Below are positions 8,083 through 16,052 of a stretch of 19,004 nt of DNA, piece by piece. The translations under genes were made by a program, and so were the position numbers. The stretch covers positions 1 through 19,004 of the forward strand of contig CAYSKJ010000053.1 of the NCBI GenBank assembly GCA_964431655.1. Reading direction: 5' to 3'. Numbering within the stretch: position 1 is the first letter of the stretch; each line of letters opens with the position of its first letter. Under the pieces are notes generated by a model, which was given only the letters and a program-made list of their open reading frames with translations, was not told where the DNA came from and searched no databases. This DNA is from CAYMEV01 sp964431655 [NCBI: uncultured bacterium]. Its GTDB lineage: Bacteria > CAYMEV01.

Positions 8083-9912
8083 TTACTTTGACGGCTGTTC
8101 CTTTGATTTGCTGTACATGAGGTCAGCCAGTTTATAGGATGCAACCCTGAGGTCTTCCATTGATTTGTCTATCTCCATTGAATTATTGGTTGAAATGCTA
8201 TTTTTCAGCTTCTCTATAGACTTTTTGATTTCCGATGAGTCTTCTTCGGATAAAAGACCCTGGTTTTCCCTGAGTGATTTTTCCGATGAACCAATAAGGG
8301 CATTGGCTTTATTTCTAAGCAGGATAAGCTTTTTGAGCTCCTTATCTTTTTTCTCAAACTCGCTTGCTTCCTGAATCATCCTCTGTATTTCCCTCTCAGT
8401 AAGGGCAGAGGAACCGGTAATCCTGACACCCTGTTCCTTGCCTGTACCGAGGTCCCTGGCATTGACTGTAAGAATACCGTTAACATCTATGTCAAAAGCA
8501 ACCTCAATCTGGGGTATACCTTTGGGTGCCCTGGGTATGCTGACAAGTTCAAAGGTTGCCAGGAGAATATTGTCAGTCGCCAGTTCTCTCTCTCCCTGAA
8601 GAACTTTTACCTGTACCGTAGTCTGATTTTCAACAGCGGTAGTGAATATCCTGCTCTTTCGTGTAGGTATTGTCGTATTCTTTTCTATAATCTTTGTGAA
8701 AACCCCTCCCTCAGTTTCTATTCCCAGTGATAAAGGTGTAACATCCAGAAGGATCAGATCTTTCACCTCTCCTCCGAGCACTCCGCCCTGGATGGCGGAT
8801 CCTATGGCCACCACCTCATCGGGGTTGATGCCCTTCTTTATCTTATCCCTGCCAAAAAATTCCGATACCACATCCAGAACCATGGGCATCCGGGTCTGCC
8901 CGCCCACCATAATCACCGCGCCTATTTCACCAGGCTGGAGCCCGACTTCCTTTAAAACAGCCTTGCAGGGTTCAAGGGTTTCGTATATTAGATCCCTTGA
9001 GATATTCTCAAGCTCCGACCTGCTCAAAATCCTTTCCAGGTGCTTCGGGCCTGAGCTGTCAACAGCAATAAAGGGGAGTGTAATCTTGGTCTCCTGCAGG
9101 GTTGACAGTTCGCATTTGGATTTCTCAGCAACCTCTTTCAGTCTTTGAAGAGCCATATTATCGTGTCTTATGTCGATTCCGTGTTTATTCCAGAACTCAT
9201 CAGCAAGCATATCTATGATTATCCAGTCAATATCCTCCCCTCCCAGGAAAGTATCTCCGCTGGTTGCAAGCACCTCGAAAACCCCGTCGGTAATGCTCAT
9301 AAGGGAAACATCAAAAGTACCGCCTCCAAAATCATAGATGATAATATTGTTCATCTCTCCCTCTTTTTCAAGTCCATAGGAAAGAGCGGCAGCTGTAGGC
9401 TCATTAATAATTCTCAGTACATTGAAACCTGCAATCCTGCCTGATGCTTTGGTGGCCTGTCTCTGGCTGTCATCAAAATATGCAGGAACAGTTATAATTG
9501 CATCGGTAATGCTTTCTCCTAGAAATTCTTCAGCATCTGCCTTGAGTTTCTGCAGTATAATGGAGGATATCTCTTCCGGTGTATAATCCTTTTCGTGTAT
9601 ACTTATAGCTATGCCTTCCCTGGAGGTTTCTGTCAGTTTAAAAGGCAGGTTCGGAAGAATCTTCTGTATCTCAGTGGAACTGTATCTTCTACCTATAAGC
9701 CTTTTTACAGCAAAAACCGTATTTTCTGGATTCATTATAGCCTGTCGCTTTGCAAGGTGGCCGACTATCCTTTCCTGGGCATCCGTAAATGCAACAACTG
9801 ACGGTGTAGTTCTTGAACCGTCCGAATTCGGTATAACCGTCGGAATGCCTCCCTCAATGACCGCCATACAGCAGTTTGTTGTTCCTAGGTCAATCCCAAG
9901 TATTTTACCCAT
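8083..9912 (-). CDS. dnaK: Chaperone protein DnaK (Hsp70)
   Basis: ATP-dependent chaperone of 609 residues. The nucleotide-binding domain has IDLGTTN (7-13), [11 protein letters not shown] (170-180), DFGGGTFD (194-201, with T199 at the same number as the E. coli autophosphorylation site) and VGGQTRMP (336-343). The interdomain linker is [15 protein letters not shown] (385-399). Residues ~78-110 include the segment found in diderm DnaKs and missing from Bacillus-type ones. The substrate-binding domain and lid are present, but the protein stops at [15 protein letters not shown] without the disordered tail and terminal acidic motif of E. coli DnaK. ATG at 9912 has a GGAG site; 21 bases separate it from grpE. 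Confidence 0.99.
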   Translation of the reverse strand: MGKILGIDLGTTNCCMAVIEGGIPTVIPNSDGSRTTPSVVAFTDAQERIVGHLAKRQAIMNPENTVFAVKRLIGRRYSSTEIQKILPNLPFKLTETSREGIAISIHEKDYTPEEISSIILQKLKADAEEFLGESITDAIITVPAYFDDSQRQATKASGRIAGFNVLRIINEPTAAALSYGLEKEGEMNNIIIYDFGGGTFDVSLMSITDGVFEVLATSGDTFLGGEDIDWIIIDMLADEFWNKHGIDIRHDNMALQRLKEVAEKSKCELSTLQETKITLPFIAVDSSGPKHLERILSRSELENISRDLIYETLEPCKAVLKEVGLQPGEIGAVIMVGGQTRMPMVLDVVSEFFGRDKIKKGINPDEVVAIGSAIQGGVLGGEVKDLILLDVTPLSLGIETEGGVFTKIIEKNTTIPTRKSRIFTTAVENQTTVQVKVLQGERELATDNILLATFELVSIPRAPKGIPQIEVAFDIDVNGILTVNARDLGTGKEQGVRITGSSALTEREIQRMIQEASEFEKKDKELKKLILLRNKANALIGSSEKSLRENQGLLSEEDSSEIKKSIEKLKNSISTNNSMEIDKSMEDLRVASYKLADLMYSKSKEQPSK

Positions 9913-9933
9913 ACTAAAACTCCAATATTAAAT

Positions 9934-10644
9934 TTACTTTTTATTTATAGCTACTTTTACTTTAGGGTGTATAAGCACCCTGTCCTTATATGTATAGCCA
10001 GGAGTCAGTTCTGCAATTATTGTATTGTCCGGATATTCATCACTTTCTTCTCTTGCCAGGGCATCATGATAATTAGGGTCAAAAGCCTTACCAACGGTTT
10101 CCATCATTCTAACATCATATTTTTCAAGTATCATCAGCATATTTTCATAAATCATTCTGAAACCTTCATAAAAGGTCCGGGATTCTTCATCCTGAGCCTC
10201 AAGGGCTTTCATGCTGAAAGCCCTTTTGAAATGATCAAGTATAGGAAGGAAATCCCTGAAGAAATCCTCATGCTTATACTTGAACATTTCCTGCCTTTCC
10301 CTGGTAATCCTTTTTCTGTAATTGTCAAACTCAGCCTGAAGCCTGAGGAGCTGGTCCACAAGCTTGCTGTTTTCTTCCCTCATTCTCTCTAAATGCTTTT
10401 CTTCTTCAGAAACTTCTGCTTCATCGTCTTTACCCATCATACTCTCGGTAATATCAATTATCTCATCACCCGTAATATCTTCGGTTTCATCAGGGATAAT
10501 ACCAATCTCTCTATCTGGCATGATTTTATCACCGCTGGATCCCTTGTTTTTCATATCTTCTGACAGGTTTCCATCGGGAGGTTTTTTTTCTTCTCTGCTG
10601 TCAATATTGTTTTGGGAAATTTCTATATTTTTTTTCTTATTCAT
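9934..10644 (-). CDS. grpE: Nucleotide exchange factor GrpE
   Basis: Releases ADP from DnaK; works as a dimer. The first ~80 residues are acidic and probably disordered (runs such as IPDETEDITGDEIIDITE). A coiled-coil follows (ERMREENSKLVDQLLRLQAE, then FDNYRKRITRERQEM), and the C-terminal beta-wing domain ends in GYTYKDRVLIHPKVKVAINKK, matching the family PGYxxxDRVLRPAxVxV. A TTG directly precedes ATG; I choose the ATG at 10644 because the AGGAG site is 6 bases from it and only 3 from the TTG. The start lies 12 bases after the hrcA stop codon. Confidence 0.97.
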   Translation of the reverse strand: MNKKKNIEISQNNIDSREEKKPPDGNLSEDMKNKGSSGDKIMPDREIGIIPDETEDITGDEIIDITESMMGKDDEAEVSEEEKHLERMREENSKLVDQLLRLQAEFDNYRKRITRERQEMFKYKHEDFFRDFLPILDHFKRAFSMKALEAQDEESRTFYEGFRMIYENMLMILEKYDVRMMETVGKAFDPNYHDALAREESDEYPDNTIIAELTPGYTYKDRVLIHPKVKVAINKK

Positions 10645-10656
10645 CAATAACTCCTT

Positions 10657-11766
10657 TTATTTCCTCGAGCTTACATGGAAAGCATCGGTTATTCGCTGTG
10701 CAATCTGATTAACCAGGGATATAATAAACTTGTAATTCATCCTTTTCGGCCCTATGACCCCTAAAAAACCAAATACATCTTCTTTTAAGAGATAGGGAGC
10801 AGCTATAATGGAGAACCTTGAAAGGATATCCTCAGGTATCTCAGTCCCGATACAAATGTATATATCATCCTTTTGCCAGTCCTCGAGTATAAGATTAAGT
10901 ATCTCCAGGATGTGAGACTTTCTTTCAAAGCTTGACAGGAGTTCCTTCATGGTTTCAATGTCTTTTACTTCTATATTGTTAAGCATCCTGGAAGTGCCCC
11001 GTATATACAGGTCTTCAAAGTGCTTCATCTCTATCTCCTTGTCAAAGACCCTGTTTGCAATATTAACAGTCTTCATAAGCAGATTATCATAGTGGTTTTT
11101 CTCTTCCTCAATGATGCTTATCAGTTTTTTCTTTATATCTGATATGGAATGGTGACAGAAATTGGAATTGATATAATTCTGTATAGTGTTGAGGTCTACG
11201 GCATTAATACTGTAGTCGGGCTTTATTATCTTATCATATACAAATCCTGACTCGGATTCAACTATAACAACAATCCTGCCCTCGGAGAGCTTGACAAAAT
11301 TTATATTTTTCAGCTTAATGGTTTCAAAATCAGGGGTAAGAACTATGGCAGCCTCACCGCTTGCCTCTGAAAGATATTCGGATACATGACCGAAAAAATC
11401 CCCCATATCTGTATCAATTTTTGATAAATTCAGCTTTATGTTTTCTTCCCCGACAGAACTTAACTTCCGGTTTGACAGCAGTCTGTCCACATAATACCGG
11501 AATCCCTTGTCTGTTGGAAGCCTTCCTGCTGAAGTATGAGGCTGATAGAGATAGCCGTATTCCTCAAGATCAGCCATTATATTTCTTATGGTGGCAGGGC
11601 TCATGGAAAGGCTGATAATCTTGGATAATGTTCTAGAACCTATAGGCTCTCCTGATTCAATATAGGAATTTATAAGAGATTCAAGTATGGTAAATTCCCT
11701 CTGCTTCATACGGGCTGATTTTTCACCCATTGATTCTACTGACTTATTGTTAATGTTATTGAACAT
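10657..11766 (-). CDS. hrcA: Heat-inducible transcription repressor HrcA
   Basis: Repressor of class I heat-shock operons that binds the CIRCE inverted repeat. The winged helix-turn-helix spans about residues 20-95: REFTILESLINSYIESGEP, then IGSRTLSKIISLSMSPATIR and a wing with YLYQPHTSAGRLPTDKGFRYYVD. The C-terminal dimerisation domain ends with DVFGFLGVIGPKRMNYKFI, close to the family GxIGVIGPxRMxY. It has 369 residues, slightly long because of a ~20-residue N-terminal extension; ATG at 11766 is preceded by GAGGA at short spacing, while later Met codons (13 and 20) lack a ribosome site. First gene of a 13-gene block and presumably autoregulated through the inverted repeat upstream. Confidence 0.97.
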   Translation of the reverse strand: MFNNINNKSVESMGEKSARMKQREFTILESLINSYIESGEPIGSRTLSKIISLSMSPATIRNIMADLEEYGYLYQPHTSAGRLPTDKGFRYYVDRLLSNRKLSSVGEENIKLNLSKIDTDMGDFFGHVSEYLSEASGEAAIVLTPDFETIKLKNINFVKLSEGRIVVIVESESGFVYDKIIKPDYSINAVDLNTIQNYINSNFCHHSISDIKKKLISIIEEEKNHYDNLLMKTVNIANRVFDKEIEMKHFEDLYIRGTSRMLNNIEVKDIETMKELLSSFERKSHILEILNLILEDWQKDDIYICIGTEIPEDILSRFSIIAAPYLLKEDVFGFLGVIGPKRMNYKFIISLVNQIAQRITDAFHVSSRK

Positions 11767-11789
11767 ATGTCCTCAAAAAATATATACAA

Positions 11790-11816
11790 TTAGCATTATA
11801 CAATATACTTGCCTAA
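11790..11816. promoter_or_regulatory. Possible degenerate CIRCE operator
   Basis: A 27-base element with the CIRCE layout of 9-9-9 begins TTAGCATTA and ends CTTGCCTAA. Against TTAGCACTC-N9-GAGTGCTAA the left arm matches 7 of 9 and the right arm 4 of 9, improving if one extra C is allowed in the right arm (TGC-C-TAA pairing with TTAGCA). It overlaps both possible -10 elements of the hrcA promoter, the right place for HrcA repression. The match is weak and the region is AT-rich. Confidence 0.4.
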
Positions 11817-11829
11817 AATTATTTGTCAA
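11795..11829 (-). promoter_or_regulatory. Predicted sigma-70-type promoter of the hrcA operon
   Basis: Reading the minus strand, TTGACA (11829-11824) is followed after 16 bases by TATATT (11807-11802); a perfect TATAAT lies just downstream at 11800-11795 but is 23 bases from that -35, so the first pairing is preferred. T-rich tracts immediately upstream (about 11831-11851) resemble an UP element. The leader to the hrcA ATG would be roughly 20-30 bases. Confidence 0.6.
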
Positions 11830-11939
11830 TTATTATAAAAAAAAGAAAAAAATCTGACTGTCCAAAAAATTAAAACGGCTCTCTAAAGTCTTATTCAAAT
11901 TTTGTTTATTGAGTATGAACCGTATAGCCCATGATTTTG

Positions 11940-11967
11940 TTTACAATTCTAATTTGTGTATTATTAT
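11940..11967 (+). promoter_or_regulatory. Predicted promoter of pepA-lptFG
   Basis: TTTACA (11940-11945) and TATTAT (11962-11967) are separated by 16 bases, each one base from consensus. The leader to the pepA ATG would be about 65 bases. A weaker alternative is TTGACT (11969-11974) with TATCAA (11991-11996). Confidence 0.5.
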
Positions 11968-12040
11968 TTTGACTTTAAATAAGGCATAATTATCAATAGC
12001 AACCGGTTCTGTGTCTTAAATTTTTTTACGGAGAATCTTA

Positions 12041-13564
12041 ATGGAAGTAAAACTCTTATACGAAAAAGATATAAGAATGCCTGATAAAAGCTTTATCATA
12101 AATATTCTTACCCAGGACAAGCTTGATGAAACCGCGGAGATGAGCCACAAATACCCCCGGCAGATTTTAAGCATGCTTGACAAGGCAAGAGATATTAGAG
12201 AATTTACAGGCAGACCAGGGGATATAATACTCCTTTACCCCGACCGGACAGAAAATATTTATATGTTCCTGGGCCTTGGAAGCAGAAAGGAGTTGTCACC
12301 GAGGGTATTTCAGAATTGCGGCGCCATGCTTGCCAAGAAATTCAGTAATTTTCACATCAATGAAGCAATGCTGGACCTTTCCTCAAATATCGGTATAGAG
12401 CCGTCTCTGACCATAAAGCCCTTTCTGGAGGGCATTGCTATTGGAGCATACACTTTCAGCAAATACTTTACTAATAAAACACCCTTTCCCCTTGGCAGGA
12501 TGTCCATAATTATTCACGATTCTGTCAGAATGGACCTGGCAGAAAAAGCACTAAAAGACGCATCAATAAACATTTCCGCTTCAAATATAGCACGCCACCT
12601 GACGAATGAAGCATCCAATAATAAAACACCTGGCAAACTGGAAAAATTGATAAGAGAAATCCTCCGGGATAAATTATTTAATATCTATACCCTTGGAGAA
12701 AATGAACTGAAAAAAGAGAACCTTAACCTTCTCTATGCTGTAGGAAAAGCAGGAAGCGAACCTCCCAGGCTGTGTATTATTGAGTGCATGCAGGACAAGA
12801 ATCTGCCTCTTTTAGGAATTGTGGGGAAAGCTGTCACCTTTGACTCGGGTGGCTTAATGATAAAGTCAAAGGATTCAATGCCCTTTATGCGCGAGGATGT
12901 AGGGGGTGCTGCTGCATTGATAGGGGCAATGTCAGTCCTGCCCAGGCTTCCCCTTGGTTTCAACGTAATTGCGGCTATACCCATTGCAGAGAACCTTATT
13001 GATTCCAATTCATACAGGCCTTCGGATATTATTATAACCAGGGACAATATCTCTGTTGAAATTAACAATACTGACGCTGAGGGAAGGCTTATGCTGGCGG
13101 ACTGCTTTTTATACCTGCAGAACAGATACAAGCTTGCCGCATTAATAGACATTGCAACACTTACAGGCGCCATAACAAGAGCCCTGGGGAAAAAAATGGC
13201 TGGATTCTTTACCAACAGCGCAGGTTTTGAAAAAATATTCAGATCCGCATTTTCCAACTCCCTTGAAAATTTCTGGCAGATGCCCCTTGAAAAAAGCTAT
13301 ATTCCAAACCTCAGGAGCACCTTTGCAGATATAAAAAATGATGGGGGTGAGCCCAAAGCAATATGTGCCGCTCTATTTCTTCTGCATTTTATTAAAAATA
13401 ATACACCCTGGCTCCATCTGGATGTCGGATCCTGCATTACTCCAGGATCCAATGACATCCTGTACGGAATTCATGATTATGCCAACGGCATACCTTCCAT
13501 AACAATTATAGAGCTTTTCAGGATCCTGGAGCAATGGCTGGGGAATTTACATGAAGCTGATTGA
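12041..13564 (+). CDS. pepA: Leucyl aminopeptidase (M17 family)
   Basis: Cytosolic metallo-aminopeptidase that removes N-terminal residues from peptides, normally a hexamer with two metal ions per subunit. The catalytic domain retains every expected ligand: K263 and D268 in VGKAVTFDSGG, D286 in REDVGG, D345 and E347 in NTDAEGRL (343-350). Catalytic K275 and R349 are also present. The preceding AVGKAGSEPPRL fits the family AVGRGSxxPPRL. The N-terminal ~190 residues are divergent, as is usual. Length 507 is normal. ATG at 12041 has a GGAG site 7 bases upstream. It overlaps lptFG by 14 bases; in E. coli pepA is also next to lptF, though in divergent orientation. Some M17 proteins also bind DNA, but nothing here shows that. 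Confidence 0.95.
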   Translation: MEVKLLYEKDIRMPDKSFIINILTQDKLDETAEMSHKYPRQILSMLDKARDIREFTGRPGDIILLYPDRTENIYMFLGLGSRKELSPRVFQNCGAMLAKKFSNFHINEAMLDLSSNIGIEPSLTIKPFLEGIAIGAYTFSKYFTNKTPFPLGRMSIIIHDSVRMDLAEKALKDASINISASNIARHLTNEASNNKTPGKLEKLIREILRDKLFNIYTLGENELKKENLNLLYAVGKAGSEPPRLCIIECMQDKNLPLLGIVGKAVTFDSGGLMIKSKDSMPFMREDVGGAAALIGAMSVLPRLPLGFNVIAAIPIAENLIDSNSYRPSDIIITRDNISVEINNTDAEGRLMLADCFLYLQNRYKLAALIDIATLTGAITRALGKKMAGFFTNSAGFEKIFRSAFSNSLENFWQMPLEKSYIPNLRSTFADIKNDGGEPKAICAALFLLHFIKNNTPWLHLDVGSCITPGSNDILYGIHDYANGIPSITIIELFRILEQWLGNLHEAD

Positions 13565-15995
13565 CCGGTATATTCTCAGAGAAATAATACCCTTCTTTCT
13601 GATAGGCAGTTTCATATTCACCTTTATAATCCTGATGAACGAATTTTTCCGTTTCGCAGAACTCGTAATAAATAAAGGCTTAAGTGTAATATATGTATTT
13701 AAGATGATACTCCTATCTCTTCCTTTCATACTTTCACTAAGCATTCCCATGAGCCTGCTTCTCGGAATAATGATGGGACTGTCCCGTCTGAGCAACGATT
13801 ATGAAATAATTGCATTAAAATCCTCCGGCGTTAGTATTTATAAAATGCTGAAACCTCTTCTTTTTCTTGGAATTATCGTTTTTATGCTTTGCGCCTTTCT
13901 TATGCTCGACCTTCTTCCTTACAGCAATCATAAATTCAGGTCTTTGAGGAGCCAGATTCTGCTCTCAAAAGCCACAGCAGGACTCGATCCCCGTATTTTC
14001 AATTCTGATTACGAGAATATATTGCTCTATGCTGATGACATAACAAAAGAGGGTGTCATGAATGGCTTATTCATATCTGATGACAGGGAGCATGGAAAAA
14101 ACAGTATAATTCTTGCACAAAAGGGCTACTTTATATCAAAACCGGACCAGGAGGAGATAATTCTCCGGCTGATTAACGGAAGCATACACGTGCTGGAATC
14201 CTTTCAGAACGTATCCTATGACATTAACAAATTTGAAACCCAGGACATAAGGATAGGAACCGGCTCAGACATAAAACTGGATAACATTCCTAAGGGTATC
14301 AAGGAAATGACCACTTATGAACTTCTGGAGCATCTGGAAAAAACAAGCCTTGGAATAGTCCAGATGAAAAATAATATATCCCTTTCAAGCTCTAAAGACC
14401 TTTCCGAAAGAGAGAAACAGGAGCTTGTTATACTGAAAAATGAGCTGAAATATTCAGAAAAACTGATAAATGGAATAAAACTGGAATATTCAAAAAAATT
14501 TAGCCTCCCTTTCAGCTGTCTTATATTTGTCCTCGTATCCCTGCCTTTTGGAATTGTCTTTTCCAGAGGGGGTAAATATTCAGGCATAGCTGTAAGCCTT
14601 ATAATAATACTTTTGTATTATATTCTTTTTATACTGGGCGAAACACTGGGCAAGGAAGGCTATGCAAACCCTGTGCTGTCAATCTGGATTCCTAATATAA
14701 TAATAGGGGTTACAGCATTAATCCTCTTCTACCGGTCCTCCATAGAATCAAATAATCTGTATATTCAAAAGCTTTTAAAGCCGCTGGAAGCAATAGTTGA
14801 GAGAAAGAAGGCAAGTGCTGTTGAGAGGATACACAAAGACAGTTTTCATGATGCAGAGAGGAGCTCAACTCTGAGAAAACACAGAAAAAAAGGCACTGCC
14901 TTTATGATAATCGACAGATACCTTTTATGGCATTTTATCAAAAACTTTATAGGGGTGATTTCAGTATCTGCCATTCTTTTTATTGTAATAGATGCTTTCC
15001 AGGTAATTGATGATGTTTTAAAAAACCAGAGCAGCATGATAAATCTCTTGCTTTATACAATTTACAGAACACCAACCCTTCTTGGATATGCGATTCCCTT
15101 TTCAACCCTGCTTGCAATACTTATAACCGTAGGCCTGTTTTCAAAAAATAATGAGATTACCGCCTTCAAGGCACTGGGAATAAGCATATACAGGCTTTTT
15201 ACGCCTTTTTTGCTTTTCAGCCTCCTGATATCATCGGGTTTATTCTGGATGAATGAATATATTGCTCCCCAGGCTCTGAGGAAATCCAGGGATATCAAGA
15301 ACTATGACATACGGAAAAAAGACCGGCACCATTCTTTTATTCAGAACAAGGAGTGGTTCCATGGGCTTCAAAATTCCATATACAATATACACATAATTGA
15401 TCCTAAAGAGATAAAACTTTATAACCTGATGATATACAAATACTCTGAAACATTTGAGATGGAACAGGTTATTCATGCAGCACTTGTTGAGTATGACCGG
15501 GAAAAGTCCGACTGGGTATTTTATAATGGGTGGAAAAGGAGTTTTCCTCCTGGAGAACCGATGAGATTTGAAACCTTCAGCAAACTCGAAGGTATGGAGC
15601 AGTTCAGGGAAGACCCTGAATATTTCATCAGGGAACAGCGGAATCCCAATGAAATGAACTACGCAGAGCTGGGCGAGTATGTGGACAGACTGGAAAAGGG
15701 GGGATATAAATCACTTGAATTTGTCGTATCCCTTTATTTCAAGATTGCATATCCCTTTGTATGTTTCGTCCTTGCTTTCATATCCTTCCCCTTCGGCCTT
15801 GTTAAAACAAGAAAGGCTGCAGTATTTTTCGGCGTTGTAATAAGCATTCTCCTGGGCATCTTCTACTGGATACTCATGGCGCTCTTTCAGTCCCTGGGCA
15901 AGGCCGAGATACTTCCCCCTTTCCTTGCGGCATGGGCTGCCAATATTATATTTCTCTTTCTTGGCATATATCTTCTTTTTTCTTCTGATACCTAA
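13551..15995 (+). CDS. lptFG: LptF-LptG fusion, lipopolysaccharide export permease
   Basis: One uninterrupted 814-residue frame contains two complete YjgP/YjgQ-family permeases. In other bacteria LptF and LptG are separate and form the transmembrane core of the LptB2FG transporter that extracts LPS from the inner membrane. First half (about 1-395, LptF-like): MKLIDRYILREIIPFF, three N-terminal membrane segments (about 12-35, 48-75, 101-122), the motif YEIIALKSSGVSIYKML (84-100), a periplasmic beta domain, and three C-terminal segments (317-337, 343-364, 375-394). A charged linker (about 396-450) follows. Second half from M452 (LptG-like): MIIDRYLLWHFIKNF, NEITAFKALGISIYRLF, another periplasmic domain and three C-terminal segments. 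ATG at 13551 has GGGGA upstream. The genes for LptB, LptC and LptA are not in the window. Confidence 0.93.
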   Translation: MKLIDRYILREIIPFFLIGSFIFTFIILMNEFFRFAELVINKGLSVIYVFKMILLSLPFILSLSIPMSLLLGIMMGLSRLSNDYEIIALKSSGVSIYKMLKPLLFLGIIVFMLCAFLMLDLLPYSNHKFRSLRSQILLSKATAGLDPRIFNSDYENILLYADDITKEGVMNGLFISDDREHGKNSIILAQKGYFISKPDQEEIILRLINGSIHVLESFQNVSYDINKFETQDIRIGTGSDIKLDNIPKGIKEMTTYELLEHLEKTSLGIVQMKNNISLSSSKDLSEREKQELVILKNELKYSEKLINGIKLEYSKKFSLPFSCLIFVLVSLPFGIVFSRGGKYSGIAVSLIIILLYYILFILGETLGKEGYANPVLSIWIPNIIIGVTALILFYRSSIESNNLYIQKLLKPLEAIVERKKASAVERIHKDSFHDAERSSTLRKHRKKGTAFMIIDRYLLWHFIKNFIGVISVSAILFIVIDAFQVIDDVLKNQSSMINLLLYTIYRTPTLLGYAIPFSTLLAILITVGLFSKNNEITAFKALGISIYRLFTPFLLFSLLISSGLFWMNEYIAPQALRKSRDIKNYDIRKKDRHHSFIQNKEWFHGLQNSIYNIHIIDPKEIKLYNLMIYKYSETFEMEQVIHAALVEYDREKSDWVFYNGWKRSFPPGEPMRFETFSKLEGMEQFREDPEYFIREQRNPNEMNYAELGEYVDRLEKGGYKSLEFVVSLYFKIAYPFVCFVLAFISFPFGLVKTRKAAVFFGVVISILLGIFYWILMALFQSLGKAEILPPFLAAWAANIIFLFLGIYLLFSSDT

Positions 15996-16030
15996 AAAAA
16001 GGCCTGCAGGATTTTTGATATCCTGCAGGC
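15994..16030 (-). terminator. Intrinsic terminator of metK
   Basis: A perfect 11-base stem (16002-16012 with 16020-16030, arms GCCTGCAGGAT and ATCCTGCAGGC) with a 7-base loop. On the minus strand it is followed by C and seven T residues (16000-15994), a classic rho-independent terminator downstream of the metK stop. On the plus strand no T-tract follows the stem, so it should serve lptFG poorly if at all. Its T-tract overlaps the lptFG stop codon (15993-15995). Confidence 0.9.
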
Positions 16031-16052
16031 AATGCTTGATAAATGTTTGGAA

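Larger units (their letters stand above)
11767..12040. other. Divergent intergenic region between hrcA and pepA
   Basis: 274 AT-rich bases between two outward-facing genes. It holds the predicted hrcA promoter and CIRCE-like repeat on the left, A-tracts around 11837-11851 in the middle, and a predicted pepA promoter on the right. I found no RNA gene, no convincing hairpin and no small coding region in it. Confidence 0.7.

Noticed and set aside
8642-9148. Plus-strand 168-codon open frame antisense to dnaK
   Set aside because: It is a shadow of a highly conserved coding region, with composition reflecting dnaK codons and no family resemblance.
12733-13257. Minus-strand 174-codon open frame antisense to pepA
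   Set aside because: It covers the conserved metal-binding core of pepA; no ribosome site or recognisable domain.
14889-14903. AAAGGCA-C-TGCCTTT palindrome as a terminator or regulatory hairpin
   Set aside because: It is short, inside a continuous coding frame and has no T-tract; I mention it only with the LptF-LptG junction.
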